Notes: generated by a model from the sequence alone, not told the origin. A stretch of 64,000 bases of DNA from Plantago major (GCA_026545765.1 JAIFAC010000286.1:62001-126000), one strand, 5' to 3'; shown: positions 21,851 to 34,492, counted from the stretch's first letter. Numbers and translations: made by a program.

Positions 21851-23994
21851 TTAGTCTTTCATCAAGCAATAGCATTCCTTTGGGCTCATTGATTCCTTTT
21901 GATCCATTAAGTATGTTTAAGCCCAACTTGATATATCCTTCAAAATATTCATAGAAAAACAACTACAAACATTGAACCAGTTATGTTACGAAGAAAGGTT
22001 GAATTACTAAACAAAGTGCACTAAATCGCACTTTCAATCTCCCCCTTAATTGACATTTCTTCACACAACCTAAAACTAGTTTGTTAGTCAAATTGAACAA
22101 GTAGGATTTAAACAAGACAAGAGGAATCCTTTGTAGGGAACTGAAAGATAAAGTGCAATCAATCAATGCTGATGGACAATGTTGAGTCAACACAGAACTC
22201 AACATTGCTGTAAATATGCACTTTCAAACTCCCTCTTATTTCTTTGTCTACTCATCTCCTTTGAACTCATCATGGGCATCATATCATACTTCTTTTGACA
22301 ATTCACACTTTTCAGAGTTAGTGAATAAAGACAAACTTGCGTAGAATCGCAGTATAAGTGCAGTAAACAAAGTTGTCTGCAATGTTGACAAAACATTGCA
22401 GTCAACACTGCACTATTCAATCTCCCCCTTTGTCTTTCTTCACAAAAACACACCTGAACAAACTTGTTAGAAACAAACAAATATAACAGGCATGAAACTA
22501 CAGAACTCCCCCTCAACATTAGACGAGAGCAATATAACAAAATAAAGTATGTTAGCTTTTTGTTCAATCTCTCTTCTCTCCCCTTTTTGAGAAGAAAGAT
22601 ATCTCTCGATTATTCAACCAAGTTCTGAAGAGACAAGAAGACATGCAATGAGTGCAATACTGAGTTGTGGACTATAGGACCTGCAATAACAGTTGTACAA
22701 TGTTGGAGAATGATGTTGAAAACATTGAGTTCAACACTGGCAGCCAAGGTGATAGCAAAAGCACGAAAAGAGTTTGGATCGGCTGAAGGGCAGTAATCAT
22801 GAATAGAGGTTGGATTAGCTGGAGAGCAGTGTTAGGATAAGAGTGGATGGTCATGATGGGTGTTGTTGGGTTTGCCTTAAAAGATCCTACAAATATATAT
22901 CAATGCTGCAGAAACTGTGCATAACTGTTAATAAAAGATTAAAGTTGCAAGTAAAACAGTTATCCGTCAAGTCATAGTAATCAGATTAACAGATAAACCC
23001 TAGGGAGGTTGACCAAAAATCATGATCTTAAAAAATGACTTAACATGCAAGAACAGGAAAGCAAAAGCCCCAAACCCCAAAGAAACACCTTAGACCTGGA
23101 ACTCCTCAAACCTACTCCCCCTCAAACCCAAAAACACACAGAAAGGTCAGATAGAGACACACATATAAAAAAGAGCAAATAGTACTTCAAGCACAGTCAA
23201 TGTTGACCTGAATGTTGACTCAACATCGATGACAACATTGGGAAATCAGACCACTCTTAATGTAAGTCAGCCAGGAAACCAAGTCTCAAAATGTGCAGAT
23301 TCGATTAACACCACTGATACTGCAAGCAAGGACAGAGAGAGAAAGGAATACCAAAGAAACACACTCAACATTGCCTCAAGAAGTAAATTGAACAATTAGC
23401 ATAAGTTTGAGTGGGGGTGACCATGAGACCGTGAACTATGTCAAATAATTGGAACACGTATGAATCCACTCCAAAGCTGAAGCCTATGCGGAATTAGGCA
23501 AACACACGTCTCATGGCATAAAATCACTCATTTGACCACATTGGGTAATTTGGTACTTAGAAAGTGAACCAGCAGCATTACGAGAATCGGCACTTTTGTG
23601 CGTGTTGGTTTCCAGTACAGGCCATCAACCCTCACGACATATGACACATTGGCCATGTCGATATCTAGATAGTATTTGAAACCTGCCCAACACGATCCTC
23701 GACGGAAACACTTCGAGCCCTTTGTATCATAATTCATTAGATTTATTAAGCATAAAGGACAGGAGGCAACATCAAGTGCGAGTCAAGGTACGAGTAAAAA
23801 TAGCCAAAAAGGAGCAAAAGTGGGTTTTACATAAAGCAAACACACAGGAGAGTCGATCCCTTTCAACCTTGGTTTCAAATAGCCTTTCAAACCCTAAGCA
23901 TCACCATTGTAAGCTACAAAGCAGGAACAGCCATAGACCAGTACAGAAGCATAGAAAGCACATAGACACACACAAAAACAAAATAAAAAAAAAA
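21851..23994. other. Copia element 3' region without recognisable genes
   Basis: About 2.1 kb between the RNase H stop and the LTR (element orientation). Only short open frames, none protein-like. Contains several paired AATGTTG...CAACATT motifs (for example near 22171-22205, 22381-22412, 22699-22735 and 23208-23240) and further purine/pyrimidine tracts. It may be the worn remainder of the long 3' region that SIRE-type elements carry. Confidence 0.45.
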
Positions 23995-24716
23995 TCAAAA
24001 GGCAACAAAAAACACATCACTTTTCTGCTGCCAGTGTTGATTGTGATGTTGAGTCAACACTGGTTTCAACATCGAAGATGACAAAGAGCACAAATCAAGA
24101 GATCTCCTAAGACTGAAGAATCTCTCACAATCTAAAGCCTTGGTAAAAATATCTGCAAGTTGATTGGTTGTATCTAAGTGTTGTATGACTATTACTTGCA
24201 GATTGACCATATCCTTAAGAAAATGATGCCTAATGTCTATGTGTTTCGTGCGTGAGTGCAAAACAGGCTTCTTAAAATTATTTATGGCACTAAGGTCATC
24301 ACAGAACATCAACAAGGTATCACATTGAAGACCAAAGTCATGCATCATATTTTTCACCCATATCAATTGAGTAACACAACTCCCAGATGTTACGTGTTCA
24401 GATTCAACATATGAGAGTGACACATTGTTCTGTTTCTTGCAATACCATGACATTAAATGAGAATCAAGATAAAAGCAACCTCCACTAGTGTATTTTCTAT
24501 CATCTAGATCACCAGCCAATCAGAATCACTAAATCCCACTAGATTAGTGTTTGTATCACATGCATACCATAATCTAAGATTAACAGTTCTTGATATATAT
24601 ATGAAAAATCTTTTAAGAACAATCAGGTATGGGATTTTAGGGTTAGGCGATACACCGCACAAACACACACATAAAACATGATGTCGTATGGTTGATAGAT
24701 ATAGAAGGTGAGTCAT
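23995..24716 (-). pseudogene. Copia element RNase H and end of reverse transcriptase
   Basis: Minus-strand frames 24716-24504 and 24519-23995 encode the end of a Ty1/copia polyprotein. Visible are the reverse transcriptase tail (RTVNLRLWYACDTN, GFSDSDW) and the RNase H typical of copia (TSGGCFYL, WYCKKQN, ESEHV, HSRTKHIDIRHHF, LADIFTKALD). The two parts are in different frames, overlapping at 24504-24519. Everything upstream in pol is absent, so this is a remnant. Confidence 0.85.
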
Positions 24717-25170
24717 TGTTCAGATAATGTCAGTCAACATCATCTCCAACATCGATTCTCACGAGCAAAAGACCATTAGCCATAGGAGTCTTTGGGTTCG
24801 CCTATCATGCTCATCTCATGGGTACCGCGGATGGAATTTCTCGTGATGTTGAGCTCAATGTTGTGTCATCATTGTCAAAGATTGAAAATTTCTCCTTGTA
24901 CACCAATTGAATTCTTGGTTTAGACACCTTTCGTGTTCATGTCGCTTTCTCGTGAGTAGTGTCTTTAACTGCTCAAGACTGCAATAACTCGTTTATTCTG
25001 TGTATGCGGCCTTTACGGATAGAGACATCAAGAGACAGTGAAATGCACAATGTTGATTCAACATTGTTTTCATTCATCAGTTTCAGCTCTTCCTAGTGAT
25101 AATCTGCAGATAGATCAACTGAACCATGTAGACACAAAACATTAGTAGAAACTGATTCCTCAGGGTTAGT

Positions 25171-26323
25171 CTAGAAAAGTGTTTCACAGTTTTGAGAATC
25201 ATCATAGTCGAAAAAGACTTCTTTTGTCAATGTTGGACCATCAATGTTGGACCAACATTGTTTCTCAACATTGTTCAGAACAACAGATAGGGCTTTGGCA
25301 TGAACTTCTGGATCATCATCTTCCTGTTCGTCATCTGAAACATCACTGAGACAAGCAAGCATAGTCTTTTTCTCCTTTCAAAGACTGTTAGCACATTCAT
25401 TCTGATAATGCTCCCATCCTTGACATTCAAAACATCTAACTTTACTAAGTTTACTGAGACTAGGGCTAGAGTTTGACACACCAGTTTTCTTTTTGAAATT
25501 TCTAGTTCCTTTTGAGTTGCTCGAAGAGCCTCTATTAGAATTCTTCTTGAATCTAAGTTTCTCAATTTTCCTAACCAAGTCATTGTAGGCTTCTTCAGTC
25601 ATGTCATCAGAATCATCACTACTGCTTTCAAGCTCAGTAACTTTAGCTTTAGATTTAGAGTGAAGGGACATACTAAGGATTTTCGTACCTTTTCTTTCGT
25701 TATCAATTATCTCAAAAAATTTCAAATTGTTCATCAAGGTATGAAAATCCATAGTAGCCAGTTTGTGTGTGTCTTCCAAAATAGTAACTTTAGAAATCAG
25801 TTGCTTGTTGGAAATAGCATCACCAAGAAGTTGAACATCATTAGATAAAGTCAAAAGCTTTTCAAAATAAGAATCAATGGTTTCAGCTTCTTCCGTTCTT
25901 AGATTTTCAAATTTTGACCAAAGCATTCGAAGTTTAGTTAGTTTGACACTATTATCACCTTCACAATGATTCTGAAGTAAGTCCCAAGCTTGTCTAGCAG
26001 TAGTGCAATTTTGAATGATTTTAAACATATGAGCATCAACATGTCCAAAAATGGCATTTAAAGCTTTTTCATTGTAAGAGCTTAAAAGAAAGTCACCTGC
26101 AGTGAAGCGTTCTTCAGGTATGGGAACAATATCTCCATCAAAGATCGTGTCCTTCAAGAGCTGCAAATCCTTCAAGAACAGATCTCCAACCTCGACCTTC
26201 AATGGACTTGATGTATGTCCTCATCCTGATTTTCCAGTAGTGGTAGTTCGATCCATCAAGCATAGGTGGCCTGTAGACACTTGAGTTTGCAACATCCATT
26301 GTAGTAGTACCAAATCCAGACAC
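25171..26323 (-). pseudogene. Copia element gag
   Basis: Nucleocapsid/capsid polyprotein on the minus strand. The N-terminal part (26323-26138) has PMLDGSNYHYWKIRMRTYIK, the start typical of plant copia gag (DUF4219/UBN2 type). After a frame change the main part runs 26202-25378 (TARQAWDLLQNHCEGD) and ends with a CCHC zinc knuckle, CFECQGWEHYQNEC, that binds RNA. A Ser/Lys-rich spacer precedes the knuckle. A further frame (25362-25171) continues toward the missing pol. At least two frame changes. Confidence 0.85.
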
Positions 26324-26340
26324 CAGTAGTTAGGTGGCTG

Positions 26341-26352
26341 GCTCTGATGCCA
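26341..26352 (-). other. Primer binding site of the copia element
   Basis: Minus-strand TGGCATCAGAGC follows the LTR after two bases. It matches the plant initiator-methionine tRNA 3' end (usual form TGGTATCAGAGC) with one change. Confidence 0.75.
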
Positions 26353-26354
26353 CT

Positions 26355-27427
26355 TGTTAGAACGTAGGATCCCGGATTGGTACTTGGAACAAGATCAATA
26401 GACAATGTTGCCAACAATGTTGTTCAACAATGTCTTCAACATAGTAAACAGGTGGCAGCGGATGAATATGAATGAAACTTCTATTACCAAGCCAACATAT
26501 ATAAATATGTTGGCCACGCCTTTAGGCAAAATATCTACTGACAGGAAAAGTAGATCTAATCAAGTGGGTTTAATACAATCACATTTATTGATTAAACAAC
26601 CAAAACTAGCCCTAGAAGAACTAATAAAGAAAAGCTATTCTAGGTCGATGTTTGAAAGAGTTATTCTAACAATGAATACTCTTAGACAAACTCTAAAGCT
26701 AGCAGAAAACAAGAAGCCTAAACTCTTTAATAAAATCTTGATTGATCATCAAAAAGGCTTGATGATTGCTCAAATTGAATCCTTGTATATATACTTGAGA
26801 TATCGGCTCCCATCCAAGTCGAAAAGGCAATAGGATCTCAGCAAAGGCAATTTTCCATGTTCTTGTTTTCTTCAATAATCAGCTAGAAGGAAATTACCAT
26901 ATTATTGTCTTCAACCATATATTTCCTTCTTGCTTTCTTCAACAATCTTCGTGAAAGATTCTCTCTTTAATATTGTATACTTCTTGCAACTATGTTCTTC
27001 CCATATATGTGATGATCCAGATCTCGCAGGAAGAAACTAACGTTGTTTCTCTGTATATGGCTGGCTGGAAAATCTTTCCAAGATTGTCTCTAGAGAATCT
27101 TTTATTTCCTTCTTTCTTTCAAGGTGCCCATAACTTGTCAAACTCTTTCCTTCTTTTTAGATTGCATTCCTTATGTCCAAAGCAGCTCAAACTCTTTCCT
27201 TATTCCAGAAATTCGAATTGATTGCTTCCCAAGTCATCATCCAATTGGCTGCTTGTTTCAATGTTGTCATTGTTGTCCGTAATGTTGTACCAACATTTTA
27301 TCGGCACTATTTCGCAATGTTGCACAACATTGAAATCCTGCAGTTCACAAACAACAACAACAAACACAAACATTGAACTGAATCATGAAAGATAAGATTA
27401 ACTAATCAAGTGCAACTTGCATTTTCA
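26355..27427 (-). repeat. LTR of the copia element (right in window)
   Basis: 1073 bp, TGTTAGAACG...CATTTTCA in plus orientation, followed by the target duplication CGTAC at 27428-27432. It is the 5' LTR in element orientation. Confidence 0.9.
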
Positions 27428-27432
27428 CGTAC

Positions 27433-27899
27433 AATAGTCAAACTTTAAGAGGCACTACTACGGTTAAAAATTAGAGACTGTTTGGGTGATATATCAAATC
27501 CTCTGCTAGTTTTTCCTCTTCAACCATCTTCATCACCTGCAGTATTCAGTGGAGAGAGAGACGAATCTGATGTTGCAAGAGCGAGCAATGTTGTTGGGGC
27601 CGGATATAAGGCATTTGAAGAATCTGTACTTGAAAAAATGAGAAAGGTAAGCAACTGTTCCGGCTTGTGTCTACTTAATCTAGATCTCATATATTATTAA
27701 TCATTTGGTTGTTGGAAAGCTTTTGGACTGCAGTGGAGCTGTTCGATTTTGGTATCTGAGAAAATTCTGTTTCAAATGATTCGAGTTCTTTTTGCTATTC
27801 TGTTTCGGTTGATGAAAATCTGAAATTCTAGCTATAATCTTTGACAATCCTCTAACTATTTCGTTTATTGACCAGGCTGCTGAACGACAAAAGTCTTGA
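27433..27899 (+). pseudogene. DNAJC17-like gene, copy III: 3' remnant
   Basis: After the copia element the J-gene leader resumes for about 50 bases (to GAGACTGTTTGG), then jumps into exon 2 (GGGTGATATATC...). The rest of the leader, the 5' exon, leader intron and exon 1 are gone. The join shares a GTTTGGG-like microhomology. What remains is most of exon 2 (to 27646, intact donor AAAG|GTAAGC) and a good last exon 27876-27899, reading AAERQKS and TGA. That last exon is the reference for the end of the gene family. No promoter or J domain remains. Confidence 0.88.
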
Positions 27900-28733
27900 G
27901 AAAGCCAAATGTAGCATTTGGATGGATGTTGAAAATGATCAAACATAGAGATACAAGAATGCAATCGAAGTCAAGGATCAAACTTGGAGATACAAGAATG
28001 CATTATATATTTCGCTTCTTTCTTAGTGGAAAATTGATGGTAGATGTAAAATATCATCTGAGAAATGTGGAAGTTCAGTACATGGATTCTTGTTGTAGTC
28101 ATTGGTTTGTAGAACTACTTGTATTATTATAAGCCGCTAAAAGGAATGAAATAGTAGAAATCTTGATTTCATCTTTGGATGTTGTGCGATGTTTAGATAT
28201 TTATTAGCTGTTCTTGTTGGATGCTGAATTAGTTTTGGTCGAACTGGTAAACGCTTGCGCTACATTTCACCTACCTTTCGCCTTCGTGTCCACTTTTCGC
28301 CTCAAAATTCACTACGGGTGAGGTTTGGCATGGGATATTGGAAAAATTCTGATTTTGATTAAGAGATTAGCCCGATTCCAAATCTTCCGGTTAACTGGAA
28401 CCTAGTTTCGAACACTAGGTTGGCTCTTTCAAACTATTTACATAAGGACTTGTGTAAATCTAGTTTCAACACAAGTTAAGATTATGAGTTCTAATTTGCA
28501 CATTCATGTTCATTGAGATTCATACACAATAAGCTTAATATAGTGTTTGAATGCATAAAATTGTAGGAATAACCTGAAGAAAAATGCAAAGGGACAAATA
28601 GTAAAAAGTAAAAGTAAAACTATATTCCATTTAGAAACCGGTAAAAGGAAAGAAATACAAACACTGAGTTGAAACAAAAATAAAAGAAACTGTTGCTACT
28701 TAAACATCTTACAGAAAGAAAAAAAAAACAAGG
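27900..28733. other. 3' flanks between J remnant III and MFS copy III
   Basis: Same non-coding stretch as 11858-12693, AT-rich, without a coding frame. Confidence 0.6.
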
Positions 28734-30484
28734 CTATCTTTGTACTTGATTCACCATTGCCATCTCCTTCTTCTCATTGGCTTCCATTTCATCTCTGAAC
28801 TTCTTGTAGATGTCACTCCTGTAGTATTCCTTAGTCCTGTACCCAAGAATCAACGAGGCGAGTGCCCCGAACAGGTTCGTGCAAGCAAGTACAATGAAAG
28901 ACGTTCTGTAGCATTGGCTACCGATACATGTCAGGTCCTTCACCATTGTTCTCGTCAGCCCTTTACTAGCGAGTTGCTTCAGTGCCTCATTGTCGTACAG
29001 TCTCCCAACTATCACCACGTTCATTATGTATGATCCGAGGGGGCTAGCCAGCTGACCACAGTTGAAGAGAGTCGAATAGTACTTCAGACCGAAAAGCTCT
29101 GATATGATGATGAACAGCAGCGTTAGCTGGATACCGAAGGAGAATCCGATGAGTAATGAAGCGATGTAGACAGAACTTGGGAAAGGGAAAGCAATCATAA
29201 GATCACCGATAGCTGGCAGGACGAGAGCGAATGTCATCATTAGTGTTCTTGGCACTTTCCACTTCAGAAGCAGCTTTTCAGAGGCGAATCCGGAGAATAC
29301 CCTGCCGAAGTAGTTCCATATGCTCACCAGAGGAACGAATGTGCTAACGGTCGGTTGTGGATAGCCTAAGGATTCTCCGATCTGGCCTAAGTTATCGACT
29401 GCAGTCAAGCTGGAACCGAGCCCACAGAACGTAGCCACGAAAAGAGTGACCATGTCAATGTTTAACAGGGCCTGCAATATGGTATAATCTTCACCTCTTT
29501 TCGGCTTCTTAAATATGCTCTCGAAACAACCTGTCTCAGCTGCTGGCTCTTCCTTTTTCGGGCTCTCTGGCAACTCCACGATTTCTGAATTTGAAACTAC
29601 AACCGGTGGTTGTTCCACAACAACAGCTGAAGGAACTTCTTGTGCTAGTTTCCTTCTCAAGTTCCATGTAGCTAATTCCTCTCTAACAGCAATCAACAAT
29701 GGAAGAAACAGCAAGAAACAAACACCAGTTGCACTTATAACATAATCAGCATGAGCGAAAGTAACATACTTCTGTGCAATAGTCAATCCCATCAAAACTA
29801 GAGCCATCACACCAGAGATAACCAGATACTGATGAAACACCTTCACCTCATTCGGATGCCTCGGAATCTTCATGATCCAGATACTGAACAAGAACAGAAT
29901 CGAAATAACAGCTGGAAGCCACCCGATAAGCAAGATCAACGACTTGACATCGTTTCCATAAATCGCCAAATAAAGCTGTGTGAAAATCGCCCCGCTCAGC
30001 CCCACAAACCCCTTCATCAAACCAAGCAACATCCCTCTACTCTCAGGAAAATTCTTAACACAAGTAACAAGCGACCCCGTGTTGGCGAAATTCTGCGAAT
30101 TCGCACCAATGCAGATGTACGCACACATCTCCCAGAAGTAGGCTTCTTAATCTTTCCACTCACAGAAAGCCAGATCATGAAGAAGCCCACGAAATTCATG
30201 GACGAACCGACCAGGAGCACAAACCACACCGGGGTAACCTCGGCTATGAGGCCGGAAAAAACTCCAACGTTCGCTCCCAAGTCCTTGCAGGTACTCAGCA
30301 GGTTAAGCGTCGTCTGATCGTATCCGAGGGCCGATTTGATCACCTTAGAGTAGACACCGAAGAGGTAAGTTGCCCCGGCGCCTGCCATGATCAGGAACGA
30401 GGCGAACATCATGAACCATCGTCCCGTCAGGAGCTGCAGCATGAACCCACACGCCCCGGTACGTCCCGGTTGAGCCATCCCCAT
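28734..30484 (-). pseudogene. Nodulin-like MFS transporter, copy III (one frameshift, otherwise complete)
   Basis: The most complete of the three MFS copies: about 583 codons from ATG 30484 to TAG 28734. Membrane transporter with two blocks of hydrophobic helices. The N-terminal nodulin-like half shows RWFMMFASFLIMAGAGATYL, GYDQTTLNLLSTCKDLGANV and GANSQNFANTGSLVTCVKNF. A cytoplasmic loop rich in Pro/Glu (PPVVVSNSEIVELPESPKKE) precedes the C-terminal half (AVDNLGQIGESLGYP; NYFGRVFSGFASE). The tail is charged. A single missing base near 30136 breaks the frame at KKPT(V)WEMC; copies I and IV keep the base (CAGACAGTAGG against CAGAAGTAGG). If that is a sequence error, this is the functional gene. 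Substrate unknown. Confidence 0.85.
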
Positions 30485-31387
30485 CCTTGCTTTCTTTTTC
30501 TGAGACGGCAAAAAATAGTTCAGTATTAATCACTTACACACGGTGTACAACGAGCATAAGGGATGCTCAAACAAACGAGCAAACAAACGAACATAAAGGG
30601 ATGATCAAAACTAATTAACAACCTCTATGTCACCGTAACAAGACTCCAAATAGATCCTAGACGAGGAGAAAAATAGGTATGGATAGCAGTTTTGGAGAGG
30701 TTTAAATAATGGTGATGTAATATTTGATTAGTAGTAGTAGTTTTTGGATAGTATTAGTAAAAGATTATGTAACCGGATATAAATTACATACTAGAAATAG
30801 AGGGATTCAAGGAAAGTAGTCTTTGTGCTCAGAAAGGTTGGTCTCTTCTTATGTGAGTAGTCTTTCATGACTATACAATTTCTCTTTTTCGAAAATAGAA
30901 AATTATGCTGAATTATTGAATCATGCATGTTAAAGATATGTTGGAACTCGAATGGCAATAAAGTGATTAAATTCGTTACATCTTTTACAGTTTAGGATAA
31001 TAACTCTTCTTTTTATCCACTTTACATATTTTCTGTACTCTTTACAATTTTACAATTTTAATCCACCCACAGTATAATGTCAATCCGTTAACTTGTTACA
31101 GATACACTGGTATTTTAGAAATATTCGTGAGGAGTGTAAACGTAAACAGATAAATATGAAGTGTAAAATATCATGTCAGCAAAAATTATTAGCTTGTGGA
31201 TCTAAAATGTATCAATAATTTCAAACATCACTGTTTGTTCGACGAAAGGTCAGATCCTGAAAAAATGTTTGGATGCGCTAATAGTAATGTTGATGCAGAA
31301 TGATCAACTAATCATGGCAAAGTAGCATAAAATATATAGTACTTTATAGTCTCCGACTCTCAAATAATGTTAAATGATACTCTATAT
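30485..31387. other. MFS upstream region, unit III
   Basis: AT-rich and non-coding, matching 14376-15277. Probable location of the MFS copy III promoter and 5' UTR. Confidence 0.5.
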
Positions 31388-31668
31388 CACTACAAGAAAT
31401 CCGGCATTTAGCGACGGACGGTAGCGACGGATAGATTCCGTCGCTATTTAGCGACGAATCGCTAATTCGCTCAATCCGTCTCTAATCCGTCGCTAATTTG
31501 GCGACGGATAAAAAAATCCGTAGTTATTTAGGGACGGATATTAAATCCGTCCCTAAATAAGTTGACCGGATTAAAAAAAAAAAAAATTGTAAATAGCGAC
31601 GGATCGTGATCCGTCGCTATTTATTTTACGGATTTTAGCGACGGTAGCGATCCGTCGCTAAAATCAAT
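31388..31668 (+). mobile_element. CACTA-type end, third junction
   Basis: Starts CACTACAAGAAATCCGGC and continues with GCGACGGAT direct and inverted repeats. The central palindrome of the first junction is partly deleted here. Same isolated end as at 15278 and 37940. Confidence 0.78.
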
Positions 31669-33149
31669 ATACTATCGGCTCCAGCATAAACATTTATGTG
31701 CGTGATCTTCTTCTCTTCATTTCTTCATTCGCCAAATCTCTCTTTCAGGCCAAATCTCGACTGTTCCGGCAAATTTCAGAGTCTTCTCGAAGCCTGTGGG
31801 ACAAGGAGCTCGTGTCAACAAATTTCATCGTTTTTCAGCTAAATCGAAGGTATTTTGGCTAAAACCCTGAATTTGCCAAATTTGTGGATTTTGTTAATTT
31901 CGACTAATTTGAGAAATTGCATGTTTATTGTAAGTATGTAGTAGTTAGTTAAGCTTATATTACGTAGTGTGTTAACTTTGAGATGTTCAATTGATATATT
32001 GATTGTGAATTTGGATTTTAGTATAATGTTAAGATGTTTGGAATTATGTAGGGTTGTTAATTTGATATTTTCGTATATGTAATAGGATTAGAATGATTTA
32101 GTTGAGTGTTTTGGAACCCTTACTTGTTGTCAAAATTGGGAATTTTGTTAATTTCGACTAATTAATCAATTGTATGTTTATGGGAGCTATAGTATACTAG
32201 CTAGTTAACTTTTTGCAATTGATATATTGATTGTGAATTTGTATTGTTAATTAGTATAATGTTAGAATGTTTCTAAGTACGTAGTAATTTTGATTCGATT
32301 TGTGCGGTTTGCCCTGATCTTTGATGGGTTGCGAATAGCCCCCGAACTTTAAAATGCGCTATATATGCCCTTATAATTGCTTTGCGTCTGATGTATATCA
32401 CATGCTTTGACTAATAAATATTCTGAAAATTGTACTTTAAGAGGCGTATAGCAACACATTTAAAAATTAAGGGGGCGTATGCGTATCGCAACCTAACAAA
32501 AATAAGAGAGAAAATCGTACAATAGTCAAACTCTAAGAGGCACTACTACGGTTAAAAATTAGAGACTGTTTGGCATGCGATTATAACCGATATCCAATCC
32601 ACTCCAGTCACTTGAAATATTGTTGATCTGCTCCAGTTGAGTACAATATTCTTGAAAATCTCCACAAAATCTACCTCCGGAGCAACCAGCGGCACCACCA
32701 CTGCCGATCCGCCATCATCTCCGGCCAGCTATTTGCGGGTAAAGTATTTTTCCTAATTGGTAACATTTCCCCCTTTATTTTGAAATAGATCATTTTTGTG
32801 GCTGCAATTAGGGCTTTTAGGTTTCCGATGTCTTCAATTGGATTGAAACCTAATTCAAATTCACTAAAATCCCATCTGAGATTGATTGGTTTTTCAATTT
32901 TTCTTGAATGCTACTGCTTGTTTTGTTTCAGTTTGTAAGAAATTTGTCAACTAGATCATATATTATGCCCCAAATTCCATAGAGGGGAAATTGGAGTGTT
33001 TGAGTATTTTTTGCTATCGACATTGCGTAGAACAGAAGCATATTAGTTCACCTTTTGTTTGTTTGTATATGAGTATCAGGGGAAGCTTTTTGTTTAATTT
33101 TCGAATATTATTACGTTTTTGCAGTTGATAAGATACCGGTGTAGGTGAT
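31669..33149 (+). other. CACTA-linked leader and J copy IV 5' region
   Basis: Same leader as 15656-17111, including the internal direct duplication and the J-gene leader intron (32739-33124). No coding frame. Confidence 0.6.
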
Positions 33150-34492
33150 ATGGATATGGAGGTTGATCATTATCTTGTTTTGGGACTGCCGTACGGCGAG
33201 GAAGGTGCTAAGTTTTCGGAGCTAGATATTGAGAAAGCTTATCGAGCAAAGGTGAGGGTGTTGCATCCAGATAAGAGACCGGCACATACGAAATTTGTTT
33301 AAGCAAAATTGATCGTGTCGTGACTTATTCACTCCGATTTGCATCTCCACGACGTCATTCGTGAACCGTCACGAGGGGGCAATTTGTAGACACGCAAAAT
33401 GTGTCGAATATATTATTAAAATCATTAAATTTGATTTACCGAGGTTCTCAAGGATGAGAAGGCTAGGAAGTTATTTGATGATTTACTTAGAGTGAAACGA
33501 GAGAAGCTTCAGCGACAATATCAACGCCAAGGGCAGAATGATTCTAAGCGCAGGAAGATGATGTCTGATCTTGAAGAAAGGGAGAGGTCTGCTTTTGCTG
33601 TTGATCCAAACATGAAAGCTCGAGAGGAGGAAGAGATGATCGCCCGGAAACTCAGGGAGGAGATTGCTAGAATACGAGCTATGCACTCTAACAAAATGGG
33701 AGATGTTTCAACTCCCTATAAGAAAAACACAGAAGCGAAGGAAGTGAATAAATCGAGTGGTGAAGGCAATGGATTCGATAAAGATAAAACTCTTAAAGTT
33801 TCGTGGGAGAAGAGTGGTGTAAACTACACGGCACAGAGATTGACAGAGATTTCTGAGAAATTTGGTCATGTTGAAGATGTATTAATCAGGAAGAAGAAAG
33901 GGTCGGCTTTTGTGGTAATGGCTTGTCGGCTTTTGTGGTAATGGCTTCAAAGGAAGCAGCGGTAAGTATTCATAATTACATGTTAACATTGTTTTGTACT
34001 TCTTGCTGCTATGTTTTTGCTTTTGGATTCTAAAGGAGATGTTTTGTTGGCAGGCTGCAAGTCTTGGCAACGTTTTGGGTGATATATCAAATCCTCTGCT
34101 AGTTTTACCTCTTCAACCATCTTCATCACCTGCAGTATTCAGTGGAGAGATAGACGAATCTGATGTTGCAAGAGCGAGCAATGTTGTTGGGGCCGGATAT
34201 AAGGCATTTGAAGAATCTGTACTTGAAAAAATGACAAAGGTAAGCAATTGTTCCGGCTTGTGTCGACTTAATCTAGATCTCATATATTATTAATCATTTG
34301 GTTGTTGGAAAGCTTTTGGACTGCTGTGGAGCTGTTTGATTTTGGTATCTGAGAAAATTTTGTTTCAAATGATTCGAGTTCTTTTATCTATTCTTTTTCG
34401 GTTGATGAAAATCTGAAATTCTAGCTATAATCTTTGACAATCCTCTAACTATGTCGTTTATTGACCAGGCTGCTGAACGACAAAAGTCTTGA
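33150..34492 (+). pseudogene. DNAJC17-like J-domain/RRM protein, copy IV (insertion in J domain)
   Basis: Exon 1 starts at ATG 33150 and reads the J domain through HPDKRP. From 33288 to 33440 the end of the J domain is replaced by unrelated DNA containing stops. The coding sequence resumes at 33441 (EVLKDEKARK). A 22-base tandem repeat (GTCGGCTTTTGTGGTAATGG, near 33902-33946) shifts the frame at the end of exon 1 (33961). Exon 2 (34054-34239) and the last exon (34469-34492, AAERQKS) have good splice sites. HPD motif present but the domain is truncated. Confidence 0.9.
33288..33440. mobile_element. Small LTR-retrotransposon fragment in J copy IV
   Basis: About 153 foreign bases. The sequence GAGGGGGCAATTTGTAGACA looks like a polypurine tract joined to an LTR start (TGTAGACA...), as in some Ty3/gypsy elements. 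The stretch carries no matching ends or target duplication, so it may be a repair filler rather than a direct insertion. Confidence 0.4.

Larger units (their letters stand above)
20747..27427 (-). mobile_element. Deleted Ty1/copia retrotransposon, minus strand (6.7 kb)
   Basis: Two direct LTRs (20747-21835 and 26355-27427), target duplication CGTAC on both sides (20742-20746, 27428-27432), a tRNA-iMet-type primer site and a polypurine tract define a complete insertion. Coding sequence is on the minus strand: gag near the right LTR and an RNase H tail in the middle. Protease, integrase and nearly all of the reverse transcriptase are missing between about 25170 and 24720, so it depended on other elements or is dead. 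It lies in the J-gene leader of the third unit. Short AATGTTG/CAACATT motifs are scattered through it. Confidence 0.9.

Noticed and set aside
26341..26352. tRNA-like sequence TGGCATCAGAGC (also 54589-54603)
   Set aside because: These are primer binding sites of the copia elements, a dozen or so bases next to LTRs, not tRNA genes.
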